From NCBI RefSeq assembly GCF_900114215.1, contig NZ_FOSG01000012.1, positions 1 to 64,000 of the forward strand: a stretch of 64,000 nucleotides of DNA, given 5' to 3'. The notes beneath the pieces are model-generated. The model saw only the letters and a program-made list of their open reading frames with translations. It was not told the origin of the DNA and did no database searches. This DNA is from Streptomyces mangrovi (lineage in GTDB: Bacteria > Actinomycetota > Actinomycetes > Streptomycetales > Streptomycetaceae). A program made the position numbers and the translations under genes. Below, piece by piece: positions 43,856 to 52,538 of this stretch. Each line of letters opens with the position of its first letter. Within the stretch, counting starts at the first letter, position 1.

Positions 43856-45271
43856 ATGGCTAAGGCTCCCGTGCTCACCCCCCAGGCGGAGGACTTCCCG
43901 CGCTGGTACCAGGACGTGATCAACAAGGCCGGGCTGGCCGACAACGGGCCGGTGCGGGGCACCATGGTCATCCGGCCGTACGGGTACGGGCTCTGGGAGC
44001 GGATGCAGCGGGAGATGGACGCCCGCATCAAGGCGGCGGGCGCCGACAACGCCTACTTCCCCCTGTTCATCCCCCAGTCCTACCTGACCAGGGAGGCCGA
44101 GCACGTCGAGGGCTTCGCCCCTGAGCTGGCCGTGGTCACGCACGGCGGGGGCAAGGAGCTGGAGGAGCCGGTGGTCGTCCGGCCGACCTCCGAGACGATC
44201 GTCAACGAGTACTTCGCCAAGTGGGTGCAGAGCTACCGCGATCTGCCCCTGCTGATCAACCAGTGGGCCAACGTGGTGCGCTGGGAAATGCGTCCGAGGG
44301 TCTTCCTGCGAACGAGTGAGTTCCTGTGGCAGGAGGGGCACACCGCCCACGCCACCTACGAGGACGCGCGCGACTACGCCGCCCGCGTCCACCGCGAGGT
44401 CTACGCCGACTTCATGGAGAACGTCCTGGCCATGGACGTCGTGCTGGGCCGCAAGACCCCCAGGGAGCGCTTCGCGGGCGCCGTCAACACCCTCACCCTG
44501 GAGGGCATGATGGGCGACGGCAAGGCCCTGCAGATGGGCACCAGCCACGAGCTGGGCCAGAACTTCGCCAGGGCGTTCGACACCCGCTACCTGTCGAAGG
44601 ACGGGGAGCGGGAGCTGGTCTGGCAGACCTCCTGGGGCACCTCCACCCGGATGGTCGGAGGCCTGATCATGATGCACGGCGACGACGACGGCCTGCGGAT
44701 CCCGCCGCGCCTGGCCCCCGTCCAGGCCGTCGTCCTGGCGATCAAGGGCGACGACGCGGTGCTGGCGAAGGTCCGCGAGGTCGGCGACCGGCTCGCCGCG
44801 GCCGGCGTCCGGGTGAAGGTGGACGACCGCACCGACGTCCCGTTCGGCCGGCGGGCGGTGGACTGGGAGCTCAAGGGCGTGCCGCTGCGCGTCGAGATCG
44901 GCCCGCGCGACCTGGAGAACGGCACCGCGATGCTGGTGCGCCGCATCGCCGGGGGCAAGGAGCCGGTGGCGGCCGACGCCCTGGCCGAGCTGTGCCCGGG
45001 GATCCTGGAGGAGGACCAGGCGCTGCTGCTGCGCCTCTCCCGCGAGCGCCGCGAGGCCCGCACCACGGACGTACGGACGGTGGAGGAGGCGGCCGAGGCC
45101 GCCACCGGCGGCGGCTGGGCCCGCATCCCCTGGGCCGACCTGGGCCCGGAGGGCGAGGCGCGGCTCGCGGAGCAGTCCGTCACGGTGCGCTGCCTGGTCG
45201 GCGAGGACGGATCGGTACCCGAGTCCGACGACGCCCCCGGTACGGTGGCCGTGGTCGCCCGCGCCTACTGA
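43856..45271 (+). CDS. proS: Prolyl-tRNA synthetase, short archaeal/eukaryotic type
   Basis: A 471-aa class II ProRS. Class II motifs: MVIRPYGYGLWERMQ (motif 1 region), VVRPTSETIVNEYFAKW, VVRWEMRPRVFLRTSEFLWQEGHTAH (motif 2) and GTSTRMVGGLIMMHGDDDGLRIPP (motif 3). There is no room for the roughly 180-residue INS editing domain between motifs 2 and 3, so this is the archaeal/eukaryotic-like type and not the usual bacterial form of about 570 aa. Start MAKAPVLTPQAEDFPRWYQD is chosen by family similarity; an ATG 9 bp upstream is possible. No Shine-Dalgarno is seen. Confidence 0.93.
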   Translation: MAKAPVLTPQAEDFPRWYQDVINKAGLADNGPVRGTMVIRPYGYGLWERMQREMDARIKAAGADNAYFPLFIPQSYLTREAEHVEGFAPELAVVTHGGGKELEEPVVVRPTSETIVNEYFAKWVQSYRDLPLLINQWANVVRWEMRPRVFLRTSEFLWQEGHTAHATYEDARDYAARVHREVYADFMENVLAMDVVLGRKTPRERFAGAVNTLTLEGMMGDGKALQMGTSHELGQNFARAFDTRYLSKDGERELVWQTSWGTSTRMVGGLIMMHGDDDGLRIPPRLAPVQAVVLAIKGDDAVLAKVREVGDRLAAAGVRVKVDDRTDVPFGRRAVDWELKGVPLRVEIGPRDLENGTAMLVRRIAGGKEPVAADALAELCPGILEEDQALLLRLSRERREARTTDVRTVEEAAEAATGGGWARIPWADLGPEGEARLAEQSVTVRCLVGEDGSVPESDDAPGTVAVVARAY

Positions 45272-45492
45272 GACGCTCCGGTGCCGAGGCACGCCCGGGA
45301 ACGTTCCGCGGCGCCGCCCGGGGTCCGGCGGGCGCTCCGCCCACACGCCGGCCGGACCCGCCCGGGTGAGTCCTCCCGGATCGGCATACCCGTCCTGTCG
45401 GCGCGCATCAACCCGAACCGGCGGGTAGGTGCAAATTATTTGGGATGCCCCGTAATCGGAACACCGGGACACTCTGGCTCGTTGTGCACGAC

Positions 45493-46095
45493 GTGAGCAC
45501 GACACCACCTGTACTCGCCGCCGAGCTGGCACTCGCGTGGGCCGACATTCAACGGCACCACCCGGAGCTGCCCGACCTGGCCGCGCCCGAATCGCTGATC
45601 GGGGAGTCGTCGTCCGCCTGCGGCGCCGAGCTCTCCTTCGAACGGCTGCTCCACGAGGCCGTCCACGGGATCGCCGCCGCCCGCGGAGTCCGGGACACCT
45701 CGCGTGCCGGCCGCTACCACAACCGCCGCTTCCTGGCGATCGCCGAGGAACTGGGCCTGGAGCACCCGGAGGAACCGCATCCGAGCAGCGGCTTCTCGCT
45801 GGTCGTGATGAAGCCCGAGACCAGAAGGCGCTACCGGCCCGTCATCGAGAAGCTGCAGCGCGCCCTGCGCGCCCACAGCGTCGCCACCACCACCGACACC
45901 TCCCGGGCCTTCCGCGGCCCCGCCGCGCGGCACGGTTCGTCGGGTGGCGGGGTGCGGGTCAAGGCCGTGTGCGACTGCGGGCGCAACGTCCGGGTCGTCC
46001 CGTCCGTACTGGCCCAGGCGCCGATCATGTGCGGGGCCTGCGGGAAGCCGTTCCGCATTCCGGACAAGGAGAAGGAGGCGGTCGGGGTGGGCTGA
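45493..46095 (+). CDS. SprT-like metallopeptidase-family protein with zinc ribbon
   Basis: A 200-aa protein. HEAVHGIAAARGVRDTS followed by RYHNRRFLAIAEELGL is the SprT-like arrangement (HExxH plus a downstream H), as in DNA-protein-crosslink proteases. The C-terminal region has two CxC/CxxC pairs (VCDCGRNVRVV...MCGACGKPF), a zinc ribbon. Activity is inferred; the genomic slot before rpsP is common in Streptomyces. GTG 45493 is used; an ATG at 45445 just after an A+T-rich patch would add 16 residues and cannot be excluded. Confidence 0.75.
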   Translation: MSTTPPVLAAELALAWADIQRHHPELPDLAAPESLIGESSSACGAELSFERLLHEAVHGIAAARGVRDTSRAGRYHNRRFLAIAEELGLEHPEEPHPSSGFSLVVMKPETRRRYRPVIEKLQRALRAHSVATTTDTSRAFRGPAARHGSSGGGVRVKAVCDCGRNVRVVPSVLAQAPIMCGACGKPFRIPDKEKEAVGVG

Positions 46096-46180
46096 GGCGC
46101 CGCGGATCCGCGCCGGGCCGGGGGGCCGGGGGAGGCCGGGGCACCGGCTGCCCCCGCGGGGTGCGGCACAAGAGGTGTGG

Positions 46181-46208
46181 CACAATGGGCGGCTGTACTC
46201 GACAGCCG
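46181..46208 (+). promoter_or_regulatory. Predicted rpsP promoter and leader hairpin
   Basis: CACAAT (46181-46186) looks like a -10 box. Just downstream CGGCTGT (46190-46196) and ACAGCCG (46202-46208) form a 7-bp hairpin at the predicted mRNA 5' end, about 115 nt before rpsP. Confidence 0.4.
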
Positions 46209-46322
46209 CACAGGACCCCTCTCTCCTCCGGCTGACGCGTCCACTCGGACACTCGGGTACCACAACCCCACGTGGCATCCCGCCGTGTCCAACCACGCCA
46301 AAGACCAGGAGACACCACAGCC

Positions 46323-46757
46323 GTGGCAGTCAAGATCAAGCTGAAGCGACTGGGCAAGATCCGTTCGCCTCACTACCGCATCATCGTCGCCGACTCCCGT
46401 ACCCGTCGCGACGGCCGGGCCATCGAGGAGATCGGTCTGTACCACCCGGTGCAGAACCCCTCCCGCATCGAGGTCGACTCGGAGCGCGTCCAGTACTGGC
46501 TGGGCGTCGGCGCGCAGCCGACCGAGCCGGTCCTGGCCATCCTGAAGGTCACCGGCGACTGGCAGAAGTTCAAGGGTCTGCCGGCCCCGGAGCCGATGAA
46601 GGTCGCCGAGCCCAAGGCCGACAAGCGCGTTCTCTTCGAGGCCGCCGCCAAGGAGTCGGCGGACGAGCCCAAGGGTGAGGCCATCACCCAGAAGGCGAAG
46701 AAGGCCGACAAGAAGGCGGACGAGGCCGAGGCCGCCGCCGAGTCGACCGAGGCGTGA
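46323..46757 (+). CDS. rpsP: 30S ribosomal protein S16
   Basis: S16 (144 aa): MAVKIKLKRLGKIRSPHYRIIVADSRTRRDGR, IGLYHPVQNPSRIEVDSERVQYWL. The last 45 residues are a Lys/Ala/Glu tail typical of actinomycetes. GTG 46323 has AGGAGA 10 bp upstream. It leads the rpsP-KH-rimM-trmD-rplS group. Confidence 0.97.
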   Translation: MAVKIKLKRLGKIRSPHYRIIVADSRTRRDGRAIEEIGLYHPVQNPSRIEVDSERVQYWLGVGAQPTEPVLAILKVTGDWQKFKGLPAPEPMKVAEPKADKRVLFEAAAKESADEPKGEAITQKAKKADKKADEAEAAAESTEA

Positions 46758-46759
46758 CC

Positions 46760-46999
46760 ATGCTGGAAGAGGCCCTCGACCATCTGGTGAAGGGCATCGT
46801 CGACCACCCCGACGAGGTGCAGGTCGCCGCCCGCAACCTGCGTCGCGGGCGCGTGCTGGAGGTCCGGGTCCACCCCGACGACCTCGGCAAGGTGATCGGC
46901 CGCAACGGCCGTACCGCACGCGCGCTGCGCACCGTCGTGGGCGCTCTCGGCGGGCGGGGCGTCCGCGTCGACCTCGTCGACGTGGACCAGGTCCGCTGA
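46760..46999 (+). CDS. khpA: KH-domain RNA-binding protein (KhpA)
   Basis: A 79-aa single KH domain with the GxxG loop in VIGRNGRTARALRTVVGA. KhpA-type proteins bind RNA with KhpB in Gram-positives. ATG 46760 is 2 bp after the rpsP stop; an overlapping GTG at 46754 is possible. Confidence 0.94.
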   Translation: MLEEALDHLVKGIVDHPDEVQVAARNLRRGRVLEVRVHPDDLGKVIGRNGRTARALRTVVGALGGRGVRVDLVDVDQVR

Positions 47000-47025
47000 G
47001 GGCCGCGGCAGACAACGCAGAGCAC

Positions 47026-47068
47026 CGGCACGGGCCGGGAGCGGCACCGCCGCTCCCGGCCCGTGCCG
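47026..47068 (+). terminator. Strong hairpin between khpA and rimM
   Basis: A perfect 20-bp stem (47026-47045 with 47049-47068), loop ACC. It may attenuate or end transcription, making rimM-trmD a partly separate unit. Confidence 0.75.
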
Positions 47069-47114
47069 TGACCGCCGGTGTACGGGAACCGGCGAGAACC
47101 TGGAGTGACGAGCA

Positions 47115-47711
47115 GTGCAGTTGGTAGTCGCGCGCATCGGCCGTGCCCACGGGATCAAGGGCGAGGTCACCGTGGAGGTGCGCACCGATGAACCCGAGGT
47201 GCGCCTCGCCCCCGGCGCGGTCCTGGCCACCGACCCCGCCTCCGCGGGCCCCCTGACCATCGAGTCCGGGCGCGTCCACAGCGGCCGGCTGCTGCTGCGC
47301 TTCGAGAGGGTCGGGGACCGCACCGCCGCCGAGGCACTGCGCAACACCCTGCTGATCGCCGAGGTCGACCCGGAGGAGACCCCCGAGGACCCCGACGAGT
47401 ACTACGACCATCAGCTGATCGACCTCGACGTCGTCACCCGCGACGGAACACCCGTCGGCCGGATCGAGGAGATCGCCCACCTGCCCCACCAGGACCTGCT
47501 CGTGGTGCGCGGGCCCGACGGCGGCGAGGTGCTCGTCCCCTTCGTCGGTGAGATCGTCCCCGAGATCGACCTGGACGGGCAGCGGGCCGTCATCGATCCG
47601 CCGCCGGGACTCATCGACGACCGGGCCGAGATCGCCGGATCCCGCACCGGGAGCGGTGCGCGGGCCGGCGGGGACGAGGAGGACGGCGGGGACGGGGAGT
47701 ACGGCGCCTGA
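47115..47711 (+). CDS. rimM: Ribosome maturation factor RimM
   Basis: RimM (198 aa) assists 30S head assembly by binding S19. It opens LVVARIGRAHGIKGEVTVEVRTDEP, with the PRC-barrel part YYDHQLIDLDVVTRDGTPVGRI and VLVPFVGEIVPEIDL. An acidic Gly-rich tail of about 30 residues follows. GTG start with TGGAG at 47101; stop overlaps trmD (TGATG). Confidence 0.96.
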   Translation: MQLVVARIGRAHGIKGEVTVEVRTDEPEVRLAPGAVLATDPASAGPLTIESGRVHSGRLLLRFERVGDRTAAEALRNTLLIAEVDPEETPEDPDEYYDHQLIDLDVVTRDGTPVGRIEEIAHLPHQDLLVVRGPDGGEVLVPFVGEIVPEIDLDGQRAVIDPPPGLIDDRAEIAGSRTGSGARAGGDEEDGGDGEYGA

Positions 47712-48532
47712 TGCGGATCGACATCGTCACGATCTTCCCCGAGTACCTGGAACCGCTGAACGTCTCCCTGGTGGGCAAGGCGCGCGCCCGCGGCCTGCTC
47801 GACGTACGCGTCCACGACCTGCGGCAGTGGACCCACGACCGGCACAACACCGTCGACGACACCCCCTACGGCGGCGGCCCCGGCATGGTGATGAAGCCCG
47901 AGCCGTGGGGCGAGGCGCTGGACTCGGTCGTCGCCTCGGGCGGGGACGGTCAGGAGGAGGGGCCGGTCCTGGTCGTCCCCACCCCCAGCGGCAGCCCGTT
48001 CACCCAGGAGACGGCCGTCGAACTGGCCGCCGAGCCGTGGCTGGTCTTCACCCCCGCCCGCTACGAGGGCATCGACCGCCGCGTCGTCGAGGAGTACGGC
48101 GAGCGCCTGCGGGTGCGCGAGCTGTCCATCGGCGACTACGTGCTGGCCGGCGGCGAGGCGCCCGTACTGGTCATGGTGGAGGCCGTCGCCCGGCTGCTGC
48201 CCGGAGTCCTGGGCAACGCCGACTCCCACCGCGACGACTCCTTCGCGCCCGGCGCCATGGCCGACCTGCTGGAGGGTCCCGTCTACACCAAGCCGCCGGT
48301 GTGGCGCGGCCGGGACATTCCCGAGGTGCTGCTCAGCGGCCACCACGGCAGAATCGCCCGCTGGCGCCGCGACCAGGCGTTCCGCCGCACCGTGAGCCAC
48401 CGCCCGGACCTGGTCGAGAGATGCGACCCCGCCGCGCTGGACGCCGACGACCGCAGGCTGCTGGCGGAGCTGGGCTGGGCCGAGCGGCCCGACGGCCGAT
48501 TTGGGCCCGTGGCCGAAGGCGTGGAAGAATAG
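47711..48532 (+). CDS. trmD: tRNA (guanine(37)-N1)-methyltransferase
   Basis: TrmD (273 aa), a SPOUT methyltransferase for m1G37. Knot motifs: DDTPYGGGPGMVMKPE, ARYEGIDRRVVEEY and LSIGDYVLAGGE. The ATG shares its A with the rimM stop. Confidence 0.97.
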   Translation: MRIDIVTIFPEYLEPLNVSLVGKARARGLLDVRVHDLRQWTHDRHNTVDDTPYGGGPGMVMKPEPWGEALDSVVASGGDGQEEGPVLVVPTPSGSPFTQETAVELAAEPWLVFTPARYEGIDRRVVEEYGERLRVRELSIGDYVLAGGEAPVLVMVEAVARLLPGVLGNADSHRDDSFAPGAMADLLEGPVYTKPPVWRGRDIPEVLLSGHHGRIARWRRDQAFRRTVSHRPDLVERCDPAALDADDRRLLAELGWAERPDGRFGPVAEGVEE

Positions 48533-48661
48533 GCCGCTGCCTCGCGTCCGGCGCGCGACCCTGCCACAGGGGGACCAACGCCCGACCGGTACGGCGGCTC
48601 ACCGAACCCAACGAACGATTCCGCCGATGACCTGTGGCATCGGCGAGGAAAGCAGACGGTC

Positions 48662-49009
48662 ATGCACCTTCTCGACAGCGTCGACTCCGCTTCGCTGCGC
48701 AGCGACATCCCCACCTTCCGCCCCGGTGACACCGTCAACGTCCACGTGCGCGTCATCGAGGGCAACCGCTCCCGTGTGCAGCAGTTCAAGGGTGTCGTCA
48801 TCCGCCGCCAGGGCTCCGGCGTCCGTGAGACCTTCACCGTCCGCAAGGTCAGCTTCAGCGTCGGCGTGGAGCGCACCTTCCCGGTGCACACCCCGGTCGT
48901 CGAGAAGATCGAGGTCGTCACCCGCGGTGACGTCCGCCGCGCCAAGCTGTACTACCTGCGCGAGCTGCGCGGCAAGGCCGCCAAGATCAAGGAGAAGCGC
49001 GAGCGCTGA
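48662..49009 (+). CDS. rplS: 50S ribosomal protein L19
   Basis: L19 (115 aa): FRPGDTVNVHVRVIEGNRSRVQQFKGVVI and RRAKLYYLRELRGKAAKIKEKR. GAGGAAA lies about 15 bp before the ATG in a 130-bp leader after trmD, which could hold a leader structure (none resolved). Confidence 0.97.
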   Translation: MHLLDSVDSASLRSDIPTFRPGDTVNVHVRVIEGNRSRVQQFKGVVIRRQGSGVRETFTVRKVSFSVGVERTFPVHTPVVEKIEVVTRGDVRRAKLYYLRELRGKAAKIKEKRER

Positions 49010-49119
49010 TCCGAGACCGGTCCGCGCGGCGGAGCACCGGGCGCCCCGGTGTCCGGTGCCGCCCGCGGGGCACGGCCCCCGTGCCGCTGTCCGCACCGGT
49101 GTCCGCCGCGCCGCCGGGT

Positions 49120-49125
49120 TAGGCT
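49120..49125 (+). promoter_or_regulatory. -10 box of the signal peptidase cluster
   Basis: TAGGCT ends 9 bp before the sipW ATG, giving a very short or absent 5' leader. Confidence 0.5.
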
Positions 49126-49134
49126 CTCGGCTCG

Positions 49135-49776
49135 ATGAACACCGACGAACAGCACACGCGACCGACGGAGCGCGACCGCTCCTCCCACCCCGTACGGGGA
49201 GGGGGGCGCCGGTCGCGTTTCGTGCGTCCGGGGGCCGCGGTGGCCGCGGCCGCCGTGCTGCTCCTGCTGGTCCACACGTTCGCGGCGGAACCCTTCCGCA
49301 TCCCGAGCGGCTCGATGGGGAACACCCTCAAAGCGGGCGACCGCGTTCTGGTGAACAAGCTGGCGTACCGTTTCGGCAACCTTCCGGCGCGCGGAGACGT
49401 TGTTGTGTTCGACGGCACCGGTTCGTTCGACCGGGAGCCGTCGCGGGGGACCGACTACGTCAAGCGGGTCGTCGGAGTCGGCGGCGACAGGGTCAGGTGC
49501 TGCGACGAGCGGGGGAGGATCGAGGTGAACGGCGAACCGGTGGACGAGGCCTACCTGTATCCCGGCGACCGGCCCTCGGCCGTCCCGTTCGACATCGCGG
49601 TCCCCGGGGGGAAGCTGTGGGTGATGGGCGACCACCGCTCCCGGTCGAGCGACTCCCGGGACCACCTCGGGTCCCCCGGCGGCGGCACCGTACCGGTGGA
49701 CAGGGTGATCGGCCGGGCCGACTGGATCGTCTGGCCGGCCGGCCGCTGGACCTCCCTGCGGGGCCGGGATGGGTAG
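49135..49776 (+). CDS. sipW: Type I signal peptidase SipW
   Basis: First of four consecutive type I signal peptidases (213 aa), membrane serine proteases that remove Sec/Tat signal peptides on the outer face. A transmembrane helix (about 34-51) precedes box B FRIPSGSM with nucleophile Ser60. Box D DYVKRVVGVGGD supplies the general-base Lys, and box E is MGDHRSRSSDSRDH. The set matches the sipW-X-Y-Z cluster of Streptomyces. sipW and sipX overlap by 8 bp. Confidence 0.93.
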   Translation: MNTDEQHTRPTERDRSSHPVRGGGRRSRFVRPGAAVAAAAVLLLLVHTFAAEPFRIPSGSMGNTLKAGDRVLVNKLAYRFGNLPARGDVVVFDGTGSFDREPSRGTDYVKRVVGVGGDRVRCCDERGRIEVNGEPVDEAYLYPGDRPSAVPFDIAVPGGKLWVMGDHRSRSSDSRDHLGSPGGGTVPVDRVIGRADWIVWPAGRWTSLRGRDG

Positions 49777-50839
49777 GCGCGGACGGCCGCGCGACGGTCG
49801 GCGGGCGGCCGTCCGCGGCGACGGCACACCGCCGGAGCCCCGGACCACGCTGCGCGGCCCCGGCGAGGGCCGGGCCGACCGGCGGCGCGCCGCCAAGCGG
49901 ATCAGACGGCGCCGGCGGCTGTCGGTGACCAAGGAGATCCCCGTCCTGGTGGGCGTCGCACTGCTGATCGCACTGGTGCTCAAGACGTTCCTGGTACAGG
50001 CGTTCGTCATCCCCTCCGGCTCGATGGAGCAGACGATCAGGATCGACGACCGGGTGCTGGTGGACAAGCTGACGCCCTGGTTCGGCTCGCGCCCCGAACG
50101 CGGCGACGTGGTGGTCTTCAAGGACCCCGGAGGCTGGCTTCCCCCCGGGGAGGAGCCGGAGCGGGACGACCCCGTGGGCATCAAGCAGGGCAGGCAGTTC
50201 CTGACCTTCATCGGCCTGCTGCCCTCCGCCGAGGAGCAGGACCTGATCAAGCGGGTCATCGGCATCGGCGGGGACACCGTCGTGTGCTGCGACGAGGACG
50301 GCCGGGTGACGGTCAACGGCACACCGCTGAACGAGCCGTACCTCCACCCGGGCAACGCGCCCTCGCGGATGCGCTTCGAGGTGAAGGTGCCCGAGAACCG
50401 CATCTTCGTGATGGGCGACCACCGCTCCAACTCCGCCGACTCCCGCTACCACCTGCAGGACCCGGGGAAGGGGACCATTCCCGAGAGCCTGGTGGTGGGC
50501 AAGGCCGTGGTGATCGCCTGGCCCTACTCCCACTGGCGACGGCTGGAGGAGCCCGAGACCTACGCGTCGGTGCCGGATCCGCGCGGCGAGACCGCCTCCG
50601 CGGCCGCGGGCGCCGACAATGACGGAGACGAAGACATGGCGCACATCCCGAGCCCTGCGGAACTCCCGCTCGTTATGGGAGTGGCAGGCGTGGGTCTGCA
50701 CCGGCTGAGGCGCGGGCTGCGGCGCGGTAAGAGCGGTATCGGTGTGAGGAGTGGATGTGGGGGACGTGGCGGTCGGAGCGCGCTCCGACGCGGACGGGCC
50801 CGAGCGGCGGGCCGAAGGCGAGCCCGTGGAGCGCGGTGA
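49769..50839 (+). CDS. sipX: Type I signal peptidase SipX
   Basis: A 356-aa signal peptidase with a long Arg-rich cytoplasmic N-terminus (1-55), transmembrane helix (about 58-76), FVIPSGSM (Ser nucleophile), DLIKRVIGIGGD (Lys) and MGDHRSNSADSRYH. A second hydrophobic segment (ELPLVMGVAGVGL) lies near the C-terminus as known for Streptomyces Sip proteins. The last 35 residues are an Arg/Gly run that overlaps the start of sipY by 83 bp, which is unusual and may mark a lost stop codon. Confidence 0.92.
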   Translation: MGRRGRPRDGRRAAVRGDGTPPEPRTTLRGPGEGRADRRRAAKRIRRRRRLSVTKEIPVLVGVALLIALVLKTFLVQAFVIPSGSMEQTIRIDDRVLVDKLTPWFGSRPERGDVVVFKDPGGWLPPGEEPERDDPVGIKQGRQFLTFIGLLPSAEEQDLIKRVIGIGGDTVVCCDEDGRVTVNGTPLNEPYLHPGNAPSRMRFEVKVPENRIFVMGDHRSNSADSRYHLQDPGKGTIPESLVVGKAVVIAWPYSHWRRLEEPETYASVPDPRGETASAAAGADNDGDEDMAHIPSPAELPLVMGVAGVGLHRLRRGLRRGKSGIGVRSGCGGRGGRSALRRGRARAAGRRRARGAR

Positions 50840-51704
50840 GGAAACGGCCGCGGGCCCGGACAGCGGAGAGAGAGTGACGGAAAAGAAGCAACGCTCCTTC
50901 CTGAAGGAACTGCCCATCCTCATCGGCATCGCGCTGCTGCTGGCCCTGGGGATCAAGACGTTCCTGCTGCAGGCGTTCTCCATCCCCTCCGACTCGATGC
51001 AGAACACCCTCCAGCGGGGCGACCGGGTGCTGGTGGACAAGCTGACGCCCTGGTTCGGGGCCGAGCCCGAGCGCGGCGAGGTCGTCGTCTTCCACGACCC
51101 GGGCGGCTGGCTCGACCCGTCGGTCCAGCAGGACACCAATGTGTTCCAGGACTTCATGAGCTTCATCGGCCTGATGCCCTCCGCCGAGGAGCAGGACCTG
51201 ATCAAGCGGGTCATCGCGGTCGGCGGCGACACCGTGGCGTGCGAGAAGAACGGCCCCGTCACGGTCAACGGCAAGGCCCTGGAAGAGGGGGCCTACGTCT
51301 ACCCCGGAGACTCCCCCTGCGGCAGTGAGGGCTTCGGCCCGGTCAAGGTCCCCGAGGACCGGATCTGGGTGATGGGCGACCACCGCTCCAACTCCCTGGA
51401 CTCCCGTTTCCACCAGCAGCTCCCCGGACAGGGGACGGTGCCCGTGGACGAGGTCGTGGGGCGGGCCGTGGTCAAGGCGTGGCCGATCGACCGCTGGGGC
51501 ACCCTCCCGGTGCCCGACACCTTCGCCGAGAAGGGCCTGGCCGCGGCTCCCGCGGCGCTGGGCCTGGTGGGCGCGGTGCCGCTGGTGATGTGGCGGCGGC
51601 GCCTGGGGGCGAGGGCCGTGAAGGGGAACGTGGAAGAGGCCGCCGGAGCGTCTGGGACGGCGTCCGGAACCATGAGCGGGACGGACGGGCGGGCCGAGGG
51701 CTGA
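50757..51704 (+). CDS. sipY: Type I signal peptidase SipY
   Basis: A 315-aa signal peptidase: helix LPILIGIALLLALGIKTFLLQ, FSIPSDSM (Asp replaces the common Gly before the Ser), DLIKRVIAVGGD, MGDHRSNSLDSRFH and a C-terminal membrane segment (PAALGLVGAVPLVMW). GTG 50757 is preferred because AGGAG lies 5 bp upstream; a GTG 6 bp earlier overlaps that ribosome site. Very similar to SipX in the middle (LTPWFG, AEEQDLIKRVI), so the two are paralogues. Confidence 0.92.
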   Translation: MGDVAVGARSDADGPERRAEGEPVERGEETAAGPDSGERVTEKKQRSFLKELPILIGIALLLALGIKTFLLQAFSIPSDSMQNTLQRGDRVLVDKLTPWFGAEPERGEVVVFHDPGGWLDPSVQQDTNVFQDFMSFIGLMPSAEEQDLIKRVIAVGGDTVACEKNGPVTVNGKALEEGAYVYPGDSPCGSEGFGPVKVPEDRIWVMGDHRSNSLDSRFHQQLPGQGTVPVDEVVGRAVVKAWPIDRWGTLPVPDTFAEKGLAAAPAALGLVGAVPLVMWRRRLGARAVKGNVEEAAGASGTASGTMSGTDGRAEG

Positions 51705-51775
51705 CCCGGGACCGTACCCGGGGGTAGGGTGCGGCGCAGACCGCCGGTGGACCCAGACCTTTTCCGGGAGCGCGA

Positions 51776-52525
51776 GTGAGCAGAGTCGAACGTACCGGGA
51801 AAGGCCGCGGTCGTACGGGCCAGGTGCCGTCGTCGGTGGCCGTGGCGGTCGGCTGCGCCCTCTTCCTGGGCGGCTTCGTCTGGGCCGCGGTGCTGTACCA
51901 GCCCTACGCCGTGCCCACCGACTCCATGTCGCCCACCGTCGAGGCCGGGGACCGGGTGCTGGCCGAGCGCATCGACGGCGACGAGGTCCGGCGCGGTGAC
52001 GTCGTCGTCTTCCTCGATCCGCTGTGGGGCGACATGCCGATGATCAAACGCGTCGTCGGTGTCGGCGGCGACACCGTGGAGTGCTGCGACGAGCGGGGGA
52101 GGATGACCGTCAACGGCGATCCCGTCGACGAGCCGTACCGGCTGGAGCGGGAACGCGCCTCCTTCACCACCTTCGAGGCGTCCGTGCCCGAGGGGCAGCT
52201 CTTCCTCCTCGGCGACCACCGGGAGGGGTCACTGGACTCGCGCACGCACCTGGAGGACGCCAACAACGGCTCCGTGCCCCGGGACGCGGTGACGGGCCGG
52301 GTCGACGCCACCGTCTGGCCGCTGGGCCACGCGGGCATGGTCGAGCGCCCGGCCGGTTTCGCGGACCTGCCCGGCGGGACCTCCCGGCCGGGGCCGCTGG
52401 GCCCCGCCCTGGCGGCGATCGGGGCCGGCGCCCTGCTGATCCTCGGCGGTGCCGGGCACGGGGCGATCGGCTCGGTCCGCGGCAAGCGCGCGGGGCTGAC
52501 GCACAATGGGGGAACGCACGGCTGA
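51776..52525 (+). CDS. sipZ: Type I signal peptidase SipZ
   Basis: A 249-aa signal peptidase: helix VAVAVGCALFLGGFVWAAV, YAVPTDSMSPTV (Ser), MIKRVVGVGGDTV (Lys), LGDHREGSLDSRTH, and a C-terminal membrane segment (PALAAIGAGALLILGG). The GTG follows CGGGAG. Fourth gene of the cluster, followed after 13 bp by the DUF2469 gene. Confidence 0.93.
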   Translation: MSRVERTGKGRGRTGQVPSSVAVAVGCALFLGGFVWAAVLYQPYAVPTDSMSPTVEAGDRVLAERIDGDEVRRGDVVVFLDPLWGDMPMIKRVVGVGGDTVECCDERGRMTVNGDPVDEPYRLERERASFTTFEASVPEGQLFLLGDHREGSLDSRTHLEDANNGSVPRDAVTGRVDATVWPLGHAGMVERPAGFADLPGGTSRPGPLGPALAAIGAGALLILGGAGHGAIGSVRGKRAGLTHNGGTHG

Positions 52526-52538
52526 AGGGGAACACGCC

